DNA from: Caulobacteraceae bacterium | Lineage (GTDB): Bacteria; Pseudomonadota; Alphaproteobacteria; Caulobacterales; Caulobacteraceae | Direction of reading: 5' to 3' | Length of the DNA stretch: 64,000 bases | Assembly (NCBI GenBank): GCA_027452265.1 | Contig: DAIDGR010000110.1 | Location: 39,828-103,827 of the forward strand | Shown here: positions 1-8,139 of the stretch, in pieces | Position numbering within the stretch: position 1 is the stretch's first letter | Layout of the letters: the number at the start of each line of letters is the position of its first letter | The notes under the pieces: generated by a model | What the model saw: only the letters and a program-made list of their open reading frames with translations | Told to the model about the DNA's origin: nothing | The model's database searches: none | Position numbers and translations under genes: made by a program

Positions 1-453
1 GTCCGTGACGCCAAGAGCGGCGAGGACATCACCCGCAAGGTGCTGACCCAGATCATCTTCGAGGAGGAGGCGCGGGGCCAGAACCTCCTGCCGATCCAGT
101 TCCTGCGTCAGTTGATCGGCTTCTATGGCGATCGCATGCAAGCCTTTCTGCCCAGCTTCCTCGAGCTGTCCTTGGACAGTTTCATCCGCCAGCAGGAACG
201 CCTGCGCACCCAGCTGTCTTCGGTCGCGCCCGGCGGCATGGGCCTGTTCGATGAGCAGATCCGGCAGAACATGGCCTTGTTCGACCGGGCCATGAAGATG
301 TTCACGCCGTTCGCCTACCGGCCGGACGAGGCCCCCCCGACAGCGGCGGCCAAGACGCCGGCCTCGCCAGAGGCGCCCGACGCCATCGCCGAGCTGCGCG
401 AACAGATGGCCGCCCTGCAGAAGCAGCTCGCCGCCATGAGCCCAAAATCCTGA
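1..453 (+). CDS. phaR: Polyhydroxyalkanoate synthesis regulator PhaR, 3' part
   Basis: This is the C-terminal 150 residues of a protein whose start lies before the window; frame 1 is open from base 1. The sequence begins at the end of the conserved PHB_acc_N DNA-binding domain (EDITRKVLTQIIFEEE) and runs into the PHB accumulation regulatory region (FLRQLIGFYGDRMQAFLPSFLE). It ends in an Ala/Pro-rich linker and a short coiled-coil tail (REQMAALQKQLAAM). PhaR binds PHB granules and DNA and represses phasin and PHB genes. The ORF track starts at the GTG at 40, but that is an internal Val codon, not a real start. The next gene converges on it and a perfect palindrome separates them. Confidence in the family is high. 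Confidence 0.9.
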   Translation, partial: VRDAKSGEDITRKVLTQIIFEEEARGQNLLPIQFLRQLIGFYGDRMQAFLPSFLELSLDSFIRQQERLRTQLSSVAPGGMGLFDEQIRQNMALFDRAMKMFTPFAYRPDEAPPTAAAKTPASPEAPDAIAELREQMAALQKQLAAMSPKS

Positions 454-464
454 CGCGGCGCGTC

Positions 465-484
465 CGGGGCCCGGCCGGGCCCCG
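465..484. terminator. Perfect 20-bp palindrome between convergent genes
   Basis: CGGGGCCCGG is followed directly by its exact reverse complement. It lies between the phaR stop (453) and the stop of the convergent SDR gene (494). It could end transcription from both sides. There is no U-tract on either strand and no spare loop, so this is an inferred role rather than a classic intrinsic terminator. Confidence 0.5.
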
Positions 485-493
485 AACTTGGAC

Positions 494-1276
494 TCAGAAA
501 ATCGAATAGCCGCCGTCGATCACGAAGGTGTCGCCGGAATGATAGGACGAGGCGTCCGAGGTCAGATAAACGGCGATGCCTCCAAAATCCGCCGGTTCGC
601 CCCAGCGCCGCGCGGGTACGCGCGGGATCACCTTCTCGGCGAAGGCGGGTGAGGCCTGGGCGCCGGCGGTCATGTCCGTGGCGATCCAGCCCGGCAGGAT
701 GGCGTTGGCCCGCACGCCGTAACGTGCGTGCTCCACGGCGATCGCCCGCATCATCGAAATGACCCCGCCCTTGGTGGCGGCATAGGCCTCGTTTCGGGCC
801 GCGCCCTCGATCGCCGCGAGGGAGGCGGTGACCATGACTGAGCCGCCCGGATCCCCCGCCTTGGCCCGCGCCACCATGTGCTTGCAGGCCTCACGGCAGG
901 TAAAGAAGACGCCATCCAGATTGACGGCCAGCACGCGGCGCCAGACCGCGACGCTCATCTCGGAAAAGGACGGCGCGCCGCCGCCGATTCCGGCATTGGC
1001 GATCACCGAATCAAGGCGCCCCAGGGCCTCCACCGTCTCGGCCATGGCGGCCACCACCGCCGCCTCGTCGGACACATCCACGGTCTTGGCGACGACGCGT
1101 CCGCCATGCGCCTCCAGCCGGGCCTTGGCGGTCGCGTTGTAGGTTGGATTCGAACCCCAGATGGCCACGTCGGCGCCGGACTGGGCGAGGGCCTCGGCCA
1201 TGCCAAGGCCGATGCCCCGGTTGCCTCCGGTCACCAGAGCTGCCTTGCCCGCGAGGTTGAAAGGTTGATAGGCCAT
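494..1276 (-). CDS. SDR-family NAD(P)-dependent oxidoreductase
   Basis: A 260-aa classical short-chain dehydrogenase. The cofactor motif TGGNRGIG lies near residue 15, NAG follows about 80 residues later, and the catalytic Tyr-Lys is in EAYAATKGG. The C-terminal VIDGGYSIF is typical of the family. I start at the ATG at 1276 (MAYQPFNLAG) because GGGGAGA lies 5 nt upstream; the longer ORF from 1309 swallows that ribosome binding site. The substrate cannot be told from sequence. It is the last minus-strand gene before the phaR end, 107 bp downstream of the FAD oxidase gene, so it may or may not share its transcript. Confidence 0.85.
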   Translation of the reverse strand: MAYQPFNLAGKAALVTGGNRGIGLGMAEALAQSGADVAIWGSNPTYNATAKARLEAHGGRVVAKTVDVSDEAAVVAAMAETVEALGRLDSVIANAGIGGGAPSFSEMSVAVWRRVLAVNLDGVFFTCREACKHMVARAKAGDPGGSVMVTASLAAIEGAARNEAYAATKGGVISMMRAIAVEHARYGVRANAILPGWIATDMTAGAQASPAFAEKVIPRVPARRWGEPADFGGIAVYLTSDASSYHSGDTFVIDGGYSIF

Positions 1277-1383
1277 CGGCGTCTCCCCGTGTCTTTGAGC
1301 CGCGGGCACGGAAGCCGGCTGCCGCGAGGTCCGTCAAGCGTGAGCCTTGATCCAAGCCTGGCCCAAGCCTAGCTAAGACGCGA

Positions 1384-2793
1384 TCAGAACAGGACCCTTG
1401 GGTTCATCAACCTCCGCGGGTCGAGGGCCTGGCGCACCGCCCGCTGCGCCGCTGTCTCCGCCGCGCTCTTATAGGCGAGAGCGGCCTTCGTCTTGAGCAC
1501 GCCCAGGCCGTGCTCGGCGCTGATCGTGCCCTCCATCTCCGTCACCAGATCGTGGACGAGGCGCGCGGCCTCCTCACGTGCGGCGGCATGAGCGTCAAAG
1601 TCGCCCCCCGGCGGCGGCAGGACGTCGAAATGGATATTGCCGTCGCCCACATGGCCGAAGGCGTCGATCCGCACGCCCGGATAGCGCGCCCGCAGCAGCT
1701 CGGAGGCGCGGGCGATAAAGGCGGCAATGCGCGAGACCGGCGTCGCCACATCATGCTTCCACACCGGCCCCTCGCCCTTCTGCGCCTCGGACTGCGCCTC
1801 GCGCAGGGCCCAGAAGGCGTTGGCCTGGGTTTCGCTGGCGGCGACCGCCGCATCGAGAATGAGCCCGTCCTCGAGACCGCGCGTCAGCAGGGCCTCCAGG
1901 GCGGGCGGGGCGGCGTCCGGGCGTACGCTGGCGATCTCGATCAGGACATACCAGGGCGGCCGACCCTCCAGGGGCTCACGGGCTCCGGCGCGTTTGCCCA
2001 CCGCCAGCTCAATGCCCAGGCGGGCGATCAACTCGAACGCCTCCAGGGTGTCGCCCACGGTCTCTCGCGCCAGGGTCAGCAAAGCCACCGCGGCCTCGGG
2101 GCTAGCCATGCCCGCCATGGCCACAGCGCGCGAGAGGCGCGGCGGGGCGAGCTTAAGGGCGGCGGCGGTGACGATCCCCAGGGTGCCCTCGGCGCCGATC
2201 AGAAGTTGCTTGAGGTCGTAGCCGGTGTTGTCCTTTCGCAGACGCCTGAGCCCGCGCCAGATTTCGCCGTCCGGCAGCACCGCCTCCAGACCCAGAACCA
2301 GATGGCGCATGGTCCCGTGGCGTAGAACGGCGGTGCCCCCGGCATTGGTCGACACCAATCCCCCGATGGTCGCCGATCCCGCCGAGGCCAGGTCCAGGGG
2401 AAAGCGGCGGCCGGCCTTCTCCGCCGCGGCGTGCACCGCCGCGAGGGTCACCCCCGCCTCGGCCACCAGCACATCGTCGGCCAGGTCGAGCGCGCGGATG
2501 GCGCCGAGGCGTTCGGTGGAGATCAGCACCTCGCCCTGCGGGATCTGGCCGCCCACCAGGCCGGTATTGCCGCCCTGCGGGGTCATGGGGAGGCCCGCCT
2601 CGCCGCAGATACGCACCACGGCGGCGACTTCATCCGTCGTCGCGGGCAGGGCCAGGAATGGCGTGGACCCGCGCCACCGGTCCCGCCACTCCACGAGCTT
2701 GGGGGCGATCCGGTCCGGGTCGCGACTGAAGCCCTTTGGCCCCAGGGCCGCCTCCAGCCGGCGCCAGACCGTCTCGGGTACGGGCGCGGTCAT
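1384..2793 (-). CDS. FAD-binding oxidoreductase, GlcD/D-lactate dehydrogenase type
   Basis: A 469-aa protein of the FAD-linked oxidase family (D-2-hydroxyacid dehydrogenases such as D-lactate, glycolate and 2-hydroxyglutarate enzymes). The FAD_binding_4 domain is at about residues 40-180 (PQGGNTGLVGGQ; DLASAGSATIGGLVSTNAGG). A C-terminal FAD-oxidase domain contains the FGHVGDGNIHFDV motif and ends in AEHGLGVLKTKAA...DPRRLMNPRVLF. I place the start at the ATG at 2793 (MTAPVPETVW), 4 nt after the stop of the upstream Sua5 gene. The ORF track extends 51 residues upstream into that gene in a non-homologous frame. The exact hydroxyacid substrate is not resolvable. Confidence 0.88.
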   Translation of the reverse strand: MTAPVPETVWRRLEAALGPKGFSRDPDRIAPKLVEWRDRWRGSTPFLALPATTDEVAAVVRICGEAGLPMTPQGGNTGLVGGQIPQGEVLISTERLGAIRALDLADDVLVAEAGVTLAAVHAAAEKAGRRFPLDLASAGSATIGGLVSTNAGGTAVLRHGTMRHLVLGLEAVLPDGEIWRGLRRLRKDNTGYDLKQLLIGAEGTLGIVTAAALKLAPPRLSRAVAMAGMASPEAAVALLTLARETVGDTLEAFELIARLGIELAVGKRAGAREPLEGRPPWYVLIEIASVRPDAAPPALEALLTRGLEDGLILDAAVAASETQANAFWALREAQSEAQKGEGPVWKHDVATPVSRIAAFIARASELLRARYPGVRIDAFGHVGDGNIHFDVLPPPGGDFDAHAAAREEAARLVHDLVTEMEGTISAEHGLGVLKTKAALAYKSAAETAAQRAVRQALDPRRLMNPRVLF

Positions 2794-2797
2794 GGCC

Positions 2798-3754
2798 CTA
2801 GCCCACCAGGCCCGCCGCACGGGCCAGACGGTCGCGGATCGCCTCGCCCAGCCCCTCGCCGGGAATGGGCGCGACGGCGATGGCGGTCGGGCGACCGGCG
2901 TCGGCGGCGCGCAGGGCTGAGAAGAGATTGGCGGCCGCTTCGCCAAGATCGCCGGTCGGGCTGAGGTGAATCACCTGGGCCGCCGCGTCGAAGCGCGCAT
3001 CGATCGGCTGTGGGCCGAAGGCGAGGAACGCCTCGCCAGGGCGGGGCTCCTTCGCATCCAGGCGCAACGGCGCCGCCGGGGCATAGTGGCGCAGCAGCCG
3101 CCCAGGCGAGCGCTTGGCGTCCTGCCCGGCCTCAGCCAGGGGCCCGACCAGCGCTTCGATTTCGGCCCGGGTGATCGCGCCGGGCCGCAAGAGACGCGGC
3201 GGGCCATCCAGCAGGCTGACCACCGTGGACTCCAGGCCGACGCGGCAGGGGCCGCCGTCGAGCGCGGCGGCGACCGCCGCGCCCAGTTCATCCTGCGCCG
3301 CGCCCAGAGTGGTGGGACTGGGCCGGCCCGATCGGTTGGCCGAGGGCGCCGCCAGGGGCCGCTCGATGGCGCGCAGCAGGGCCTGGGCGACCGGATGGGC
3401 CGGCGCGCGCACGGCCACGGTGTCGAGACCCGCCCGGGCCAGATCGCACACGCCGCCCTCGGCGCGCGCGGGCGCCACGAGGGTCAGAGGGCCAGGCCAG
3501 AAGGCCTCCGCGAGGGTCAGGGCGCGGGCGTCGAGCCTCGCCACCCGCTGCGCCGCGTCGAGGTCAGCCACGTGCGCGATCAGGGGGTTGAAGCGTGGCC
3601 GACCCTTGGCGGCGAAGATGGCGGCCACCGCCTCGGCCGACCCGGCGTCGGCGGCGAGGCCATAGACGGTTTCGGTGGGCATGAGCGCGAGGCGCCCCGC
3701 CTTGAGCGCCGCGACCGCGTCGGCCAGATCCGCCGCCGTCGCCTCGCCCGTCAG
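2798..3754 (-). CDS. L-threonylcarbamoyladenylate synthase (Sua5/YrdC/YwlC)
   Basis: Makes threonylcarbamoyl-AMP from Thr, bicarbonate and ATP, the first step of the tRNA t6A37 modification; the partner enzyme TsaD is encoded at the far end of this window. The YrdC domain begins PTETVYGLAADA and contains KGRPRFNPLIAHV and the SANRSGRPSPTT stretch. A C-terminal Sua5 domain follows (LLRHYAPAAPLRL...FLAFGP), giving about 318 aa, normal for the two-domain form. The start is unusual. The only canonical start is an ATG at 3823, which overlaps yceI by 73 bp, has no ribosome binding site and adds 23 non-family residues. A CTG at 3754 overlaps the yceI stop as CTGA, has GGAGG 5 nt upstream, and gives an N-terminus of family length. 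I therefore chose CTG; the true start needs testing. Confidence 0.88.
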   Translation of the reverse strand: MTGEATAADLADAVAALKAGRLALMPTETVYGLAADAGSAEAVAAIFAAKGRPRFNPLIAHVADLDAAQRVARLDARALTLAEAFWPGPLTLVAPARAEGGVCDLARAGLDTVAVRAPAHPVAQALLRAIERPLAAPSANRSGRPSPTTLGAAQDELGAAVAAALDGGPCRVGLESTVVSLLDGPPRLLRPGAITRAEIEALVGPLAEAGQDAKRSPGRLLRHYAPAAPLRLDAKEPRPGEAFLAFGPQPIDARFDAAAQVIHLSPTGDLGEAAANLFSALRAADAGRPTAIAVAPIPGEGLGEAIRDRLARAAGLVG

Positions 3755-4377
3755 GGGACCCTCCGGGCGTGGATCGTCACGGTGACCTGAACCGGATCGG
3801 GCAGAGTGTCGGTCGCCTTCCATTCGTTCTGACCAATGCCGAAGGCGAGACGGCTGATGGTGACCTCACCCGTCATGGCCGCCTGGGCCCCGGAGATGGC
3901 GAGGGTGAAGGGCAAAGTCAAAGGCCGCGACGCGCCACGCACCGTCAAGGTCCCCGAGGCGGCATAATGTCCGGCGCCCAGGGCGACGATATGATCAGCC
4001 TCAAAGCGCGCCTGGGGGAAGGCCGGAGCGTCGAAGAAGGTCGGCGTGGGCAGGGCCTGCTCCTGATCGGCGTTTCCGGTTCTGACGCGCCGCATATCGA
4101 TCACGGCCACCACCCGCGAATGCGCCAGGTCCTTGGGGTCGAAGCGGATGGAGGCATCCCAGACGGGAAACTCGCCGGACACGCGCACGCCGCCAAAGCT
4201 GGTGACGAAACCCAGATGGGAAGCGCCCGGGTCGATCCGCCACAGGGCAGGTGTTTGGGCAGGTGTTTGGGCGGGTGTGTGGGCCGGCGTGTGAGCGGGC
4301 GCGGGGGCCGACCTTGCCGGGGCCAGGGGCGCGGCGACGGCGAGCGCCAGGGCCAGAATGGACGTCCGCGGGTTCAT
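3751..4377 (-). CDS. YceI-family periplasmic protein
   Basis: 208 aa. An N-terminal signal peptide (MNPRTSILALALAVAAPLAPARSA) is followed by a low-complexity HTPA/QTPA repeat and then a YceI lipocalin-like domain (WRIDPGASHLGFVTSFGG...FDAPAFPQARFEAD...). YceI proteins bind isoprenoid-type lipids in the periplasm. The start at 4377 overlaps the stop of the cytochrome b561 gene as ATGA. In alphaproteobacteria yceI and cytochrome b561 are often neighbours, so a joint role with a membrane quinone or isoprenoid pool is plausible but inferred. The stop overlaps the probable Sua5 CTG start. Confidence 0.9.
   Translation of the reverse strand: MNPRTSILALALAVAAPLAPARSAPAPAHTPAHTPAQTPAQTPALWRIDPGASHLGFVTSFGGVRVSGEFPVWDASIRFDPKDLAHSRVVAVIDMRRVRTGNADQEQALPTPTFFDAPAFPQARFEADHIVALGAGHYAASGTLTVRGASRPLTLPFTLAISGAQAAMTGEVTISRLAFGIGQNEWKATDTLPDPVQVTVTIHARRVP
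4246..4293. repeat. Four tandem 12-bp units inside yceI
   Basis: The units GGCAGGTGTTTG (twice), GGCGGGTGTGTG and GGCCGGCGTGTG lie head to tail. They encode the HTPA/QTPA tetrapeptide repeats just after the signal peptide of the YceI protein. Two units are identical at the DNA level, which suggests recent slippage expansion. The repeat acts as a spacer between signal peptide and lipocalin domain. Confidence 0.85.
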
Positions 4378-4952
4378 CGCCCCGGCCCCGGCCACATCCG
4401 TCCCATCACGCCATCCTTGAGGAGAACCATATGCCTGAGGGCGGCGCCCACATGCAGGACGATCAGGACATAGGCGAGCTTGGCCAGAAGACCGTGCACG
4501 CCAAGGGCGGCGTCATGCGCCGCCTTCATCGGCCCAGGCGGCAAATGGCTCAGCCCGCCCAGGGCGGGCCAGGGCACGACGCCGAACAGGACGATGGGTC
4601 GGATGTGAATTAGGGGACTGGCGGAGCTGAGCGCCCAACCTGAAAGGGGCATGCCGATCATCACGCCATAGAAGGCCACATGCACGAGACGGGCGATGGC
4701 CTGCTCCCCCTGGCCCATATCCGGCGGAAGGCGGGGCGGCGGCCGCACGACCCGCCAGGCCAGGCGGACGATACTGAGGAGCAGCACGCTGATCCCGATC
4801 GACTTGTGCCATTGCACCAGGGCGTCCTTATCGAGGCCGTGCAGATCCTCGAAGCGCCAGGCGAGGCCGATATTGGTCAGGATGAGGGCCGCGATCAGCC
4901 AGTGCAGGGCCATGGCGAGACCGTTGTATCGGGTCACCGACACGCTACCCAT
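4374..4952 (-). CDS. Cytochrome b561 family protein
   Basis: 192 aa with four predicted membrane helices, as in bacterial b561 (CybB-type) di-heme quinol:acceptor oxidoreductases. Candidate heme ligands are His in MALHWLIAAL (helix 1), QWHKSIGIS (helix 2), GVHGLLAK (helix 4) and LHVGAALRH. It starts at 4952 (MGSVSVTRYN) and is the first gene of the minus-strand set b561-yceI-Sua5-FAD oxidase. The links are ATGA (b561/yceI), CTGA (yceI/Sua5) and a 4-nt gap (Sua5/FAD oxidase), so the four genes are probably co-transcribed. Confidence 0.88.
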   Translation of the reverse strand: MGSVSVTRYNGLAMALHWLIAALILTNIGLAWRFEDLHGLDKDALVQWHKSIGISVLLLSIVRLAWRVVRPPPRLPPDMGQGEQAIARLVHVAFYGVMIGMPLSGWALSSASPLIHIRPIVLFGVVPWPALGGLSHLPPGPMKAAHDAALGVHGLLAKLAYVLIVLHVGAALRHMVLLKDGVMGRMWPGPGR

Positions 4953-5122
4953 CGCCTTGCCTCCGCATCCACGGGCTCACCATGGGCGCAAGACCGAGTC
5001 ACAGGGCCAATGTCCCCATTTTTCGGCGCGCCACGAAGCGGCTTAGCGCGGCGGCCGGATTTGTTCTAGACAAAGCCGAAGGCGGCGGTGCGTCCCCGCC
5101 CCGCAAGCGTCAGGGAGTTGGC

Positions 5123-6901
5123 ATGAGTTATCGAGCGCCTGTCCGCGATATCCTGTTCTCACTTTACACCGCGGCGGGCTTCGACGCCTTGACGCCCCTC
5201 TATCCGACGGCGGACCGGGAGACGGTGACGGCGGTGCTTGAGGGGGCGGGCACCCTGGCCAATGACGTCCTGGCGCCATTGAACCGCTCAGGCGACCGCG
5301 AAGGCTCCCGACTGGAAAACGGCCAGGTGCGAAGCCCGACCGGCTTTGATGGGGCCTACAAGGCCTTTTCGGACGGCGGCTGGCATGGGCTCGCCGCAGA
5401 GACCGCTTTTGGCGGCCAGGGGCTACCCAAGGCTCTGGAGACGGCCGTGTTCGAGCCGATCCAGGCGGCGAACATGGCGTTCGGCCTCTGCCCGATGCTC
5501 ACCGTAGGCGCCATCGAAGCCCTGTCGGCCAACGGCTCCGAAGCGCAGAAGGCGCGCTTTCTGCCCAAGCTGATCAGCGGCGCCTGGTCGGGAACCATGA
5601 ACCTGACCGAGCCCCAGGCGGGCTCGGACCTCGCCCTTGTGGCGACCCGCGCCACGCCCGACGGCGAGGCCTATCGGCTGGACGGCCAGAAAATCTACAT
5701 CACCTGGGGCGATCACGACCTGGCCGAGAACATCGTGCATCTGGTCCTTGCGCGCCTGCCCGACGCGCCGGCGGGCTCGCGCGGTCTGTCCATGTTCGTC
5801 ACCTCCAAGCGCCTGGTGCGCGACGATGGGACCTTGGGCGAGGCCAACGGGGTGCGACCGGCCAGCCTCGAGCACAAGCTTGGCATCCACGCCTCGCCGA
5901 CCTGCGTGATGCTCTATGAGGGGGCCAAGGCCGAACTCGTCGGGGCGCCGCACCAGGGTCTGGCGGCCATGTTCGTGATGATGAACGCCGCCCGGGTTCA
6001 CGTGGGCGTTCAGGGCGTGGGGCTGGCGGAGCGGGCCTATCAACAGGCCCTGGCCTATTCCCTTGAGCGTAAGCAGGGCCGTTCGGCCTGGACTGGCGCC
6101 TGGCCCTCGCGCCTGTTCGACCACCCCGATGTGCGCCGCACTCTGATGCTGATGAAGGCGAGGATCGAAGCGGCGCGCGGCGTCTGCCTCTCGACCGCCC
6201 TGGCCGGGGACCTGGCGCGGCGCGCGGTCAATCCCATGGACCGGGAGAGCGCCCGGCTACGGGAAGATCTCTTGACGCCGATCGCCAAGGCCTGGTCCAC
6301 GGACATGGCCGTTGAGGTGGCCTCCCAGGGCCTGCAGATCCACGGCGGCATGGGCTATGTCGAGGAGACCGGAGCCGCGCAGCACTATCGCGACGCGCGG
6401 ATCCTGCCGATCTATGAGGGCGCCAACGGCATTCAGGCGATCGATCTGATGGGCCGCAAGCTGGCCCTCGGCAAGGGCCGCGCGGTGCGCGAGCTGGTCG
6501 GCGATATCTTCCCTACGGCGGGAGCGCTGAAGAGCGCCGACGACGCGTGGCTGCACACCATTGGCGCACGCCTGGAGGCGGGCCTCGCCGCCGTGCAGTC
6601 GGCTACGGGCTGGATGCTGGAGCGGCGCGGACACGCCCAACCCGACGCTCTGGCCGGGGCCAGCGCCTATCTGCAACTCCTGGGCGATGTGGTGGGCGGC
6701 TGGATGCTGGCCAAGGGCGCGCTCGCGGCGTCCGAGTCCCTCGCCCGGGGCGAAGGCGACAAGGACTATTTCCGCACCAAGATCGGTCTCGCCCGGGTCT
6801 ATGCCGAGCAGGTCCTCAGCCGCGCTCCCGGCCTCGCCCAGGCGGTGAGCCAGGGGGCCATCGACCTGTTCCGCGCGACGCCGGAATCCTTGGGAGCCTG
6901 A
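5123..6901 (+). CDS. Acyl-CoA dehydrogenase (DmdC-like, with C-terminal domain)
   Basis: 592 aa, longer than the usual 380-aa acyl-CoA dehydrogenases because of an extra C-terminal domain. That makes it the class that also holds 3-methylmercaptopropionyl-CoA dehydrogenase. The FAD site is visible in MNLTEPQAGSDL and IYITWGDHDL. The catalytic Glu lies in LPIYEGANGIQAIDL. QGLQIHGGMGYVEETGAAQHYRDARI is the conserved C-terminal signature. I start at the ATG at 5123 (MSYRAPVRDIL), preceded by AGGGAG; the longer ORF from 4982 lacks homology. It oxidises an acyl-CoA and passes electrons to ETF (encoded at 35-36.6 kb). The substrate chain is unknown. Confidence 0.88.
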   Translation: MSYRAPVRDILFSLYTAAGFDALTPLYPTADRETVTAVLEGAGTLANDVLAPLNRSGDREGSRLENGQVRSPTGFDGAYKAFSDGGWHGLAAETAFGGQGLPKALETAVFEPIQAANMAFGLCPMLTVGAIEALSANGSEAQKARFLPKLISGAWSGTMNLTEPQAGSDLALVATRATPDGEAYRLDGQKIYITWGDHDLAENIVHLVLARLPDAPAGSRGLSMFVTSKRLVRDDGTLGEANGVRPASLEHKLGIHASPTCVMLYEGAKAELVGAPHQGLAAMFVMMNAARVHVGVQGVGLAERAYQQALAYSLERKQGRSAWTGAWPSRLFDHPDVRRTLMLMKARIEAARGVCLSTALAGDLARRAVNPMDRESARLREDLLTPIAKAWSTDMAVEVASQGLQIHGGMGYVEETGAAQHYRDARILPIYEGANGIQAIDLMGRKLALGKGRAVRELVGDIFPTAGALKSADDAWLHTIGARLEAGLAAVQSATGWMLERRGHAQPDALAGASAYLQLLGDVVGGWMLAKGALAASESLARGEGDKDYFRTKIGLARVYAEQVLSRAPGLAQAVSQGAIDLFRATPESLGA

Positions 6902-6909
6902 ATCGCAGG

Positions 6910-6941
6910 GGCCCGGGTCTCAGGCGCCTGAGACCCGGGCC
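6910..6941. terminator. Perfect 32-bp palindrome between convergent genes
   Basis: GGCCCGGGTCTCAGGC is followed immediately by its exact reverse complement. It sits 8 bp after the acyl-CoA dehydrogenase stop and 7 bp before the peroxiredoxin stop. The RNA from either strand would form a long GC-rich hairpin, so a bidirectional terminator or mRNA 3'-end stabiliser is likely. There is no strong U-tract. Confidence 0.7.
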
Positions 6942-6948
6942 TTCGAAG

Positions 6949-7431
6949 TCAGATCTGGGCCAGCAGGTACTCGGCCGAGGAGACGCGGAATTCGCCGCCC
7001 GCCTCGACATTCAGCTCGACGACGACGCCGTCCTTGGCCAGCAGGGAATAACGCTGAGACCTTGCGCCCATGCCGAAGCGCGAGCCGTCGAGCTCGAGTC
7101 CGACCGCGCGGGTGAAGTCGCCATTTCCGTCGGCCAGCATCAGGATGTCGTCACCGACTCCCTGATCGGCGCCCCAGGCCTTCATCACGAAGACGTCGTT
7201 GACCGAGACGCAGGCGATGGTGTCGACGCCCTTGGCGCGCAGGGCCTCGGCCTGGGCCTTGAAGCCCGGGAGGTGCTTGGCCGAACAGGTCGGGGTGAAC
7301 GCGCCCGGGACGGCGAACAGGGCGACGGTCTTGCCCTTGAACAGCGCGTCGCTGGTCAGCGGAGCCGGGCCGTCCGGGCCGTACACGGTGAAGGTCGCGG
7401 CGGGAATCTGATCGCCGATCTTGACGGTCAT
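6949..7431 (-). CDS. Peroxiredoxin, Prx5 type
   Basis: A 160-aa thiol peroxidase that reduces hydrogen peroxide and alkyl hydroperoxides. The peroxidatic Cys lies in the diagnostic VPGAFTPTCSAKHLPGF, about residue 48, with Thr and Arg partners of the active site present. IACVSVNDVFVMKAWG and MLADGNGDFTRAVGLELD are typical of the Prx5/AhpE-like glutaredoxin-using group. It is divergent from the AlgH gene and convergent with the acyl-CoA dehydrogenase. The reductant is probably glutathione/glutaredoxin, inferred from the family. Confidence 0.9.
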   Translation of the reverse strand: MTVKIGDQIPAATFTVYGPDGPAPLTSDALFKGKTVALFAVPGAFTPTCSAKHLPGFKAQAEALRAKGVDTIACVSVNDVFVMKAWGADQGVGDDILMLADGNGDFTRAVGLELDGSRFGMGARSQRYSLLAKDGVVVELNVEAGGEFRVSSAEYLLAQI

Positions 7432-7544
7432 GACAGGCCTCCTGGCTATCGGTGGGGTGTTCGACTTAGCGAAAAGGCGTCGCCGCCGCTACCGCCGACG
7501 AGGGCTTGATTGGCGGAACCCAAGGGCCGATTCTCCAGGCCGCC

Positions 7545-8117
7545 ATGTCGTCCTCCGAATCCGGCTATCTGGCGGGTCGCCTGCTGGCGGCCATGCCTGG
7601 GATCCAGGACCCCCGCTTCGCCCGGTCCGTGGTCTTCCTGTGCCTGCACGACAAGACCCACGCCATGGGCCTCGTGATCAACCGCCCCGCGGCGCAGCTC
7701 ACGCTGCGCCGACTCCTTCAGCAGCTCGATGTGGATCCTGGCGACGCGGGATCAGAGCCGGTTCTGATGGGCGGACCCGTCGAGCCCGAACGCGGATTCG
7801 TGCTGCATAGCGACGAGGCGGGTCTCAGCGAAGCCAGCGTGCGCATCAAGGGCGGCCTCGCCCTCACCGCCTCGCGGGATATCCTCGAAGGCCTCGCCGG
7901 GCGCCGCCCCTGTCCGCGATCGGCGGTCATGGCCGTGGGCTATGCGGGCTGGGACGCGGGACAGCTTGAGCGCGAGATTCGCGACAATGTCTGGCTGACA
8001 TGCGAAGCCGAGCCGGATCTGCTGTTCGACGCCGACCACGCGACCAAGTGGTCTCGCACCCTGGCCCGGCTTGGCGTCAGCGCGGCGCGTCTCGCCAGCC
8101 AGTCCGGCGAGGCGTGA
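7545..8117 (+). CDS. YqgE/AlgH family protein (DUF179)
   Basis: 190 aa. The family core is clear: GRLLAAMPGIQDPRFARSVVFLCLHD, then GLVINRPA, VLMGGPVEPERGFVLHS and AVGYAGWDAGQLEREI. AlgH/YqgE proteins are widespread small cytoplasmic proteins of uncertain function; the alginate-regulator name comes from Pseudomonas. I start at the ATG at 7545; a TTG at 7506 would add 13 residues and has a GAGG-like stretch upstream, so the start is not certain. It is divergent from the peroxiredoxin with a 113-bp shared upstream region. Confidence 0.88.
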   Translation: MSSSESGYLAGRLLAAMPGIQDPRFARSVVFLCLHDKTHAMGLVINRPAAQLTLRRLLQQLDVDPGDAGSEPVLMGGPVEPERGFVLHSDEAGLSEASVRIKGGLALTASRDILEGLAGRRPCPRSAVMAVGYAGWDAGQLEREIRDNVWLTCEAEPDLLFDADHATKWSRTLARLGVSAARLASQSGEA

Positions 8118-8139
8118 GGCGGCGTCAGGGTTGCTGAAA

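Noticed and set aside
4246-4293. Possible CRISPR-like tandem repeat
   Set aside because: Units are 12 bp with no spacers and they encode the HTPA repeat of YceI.
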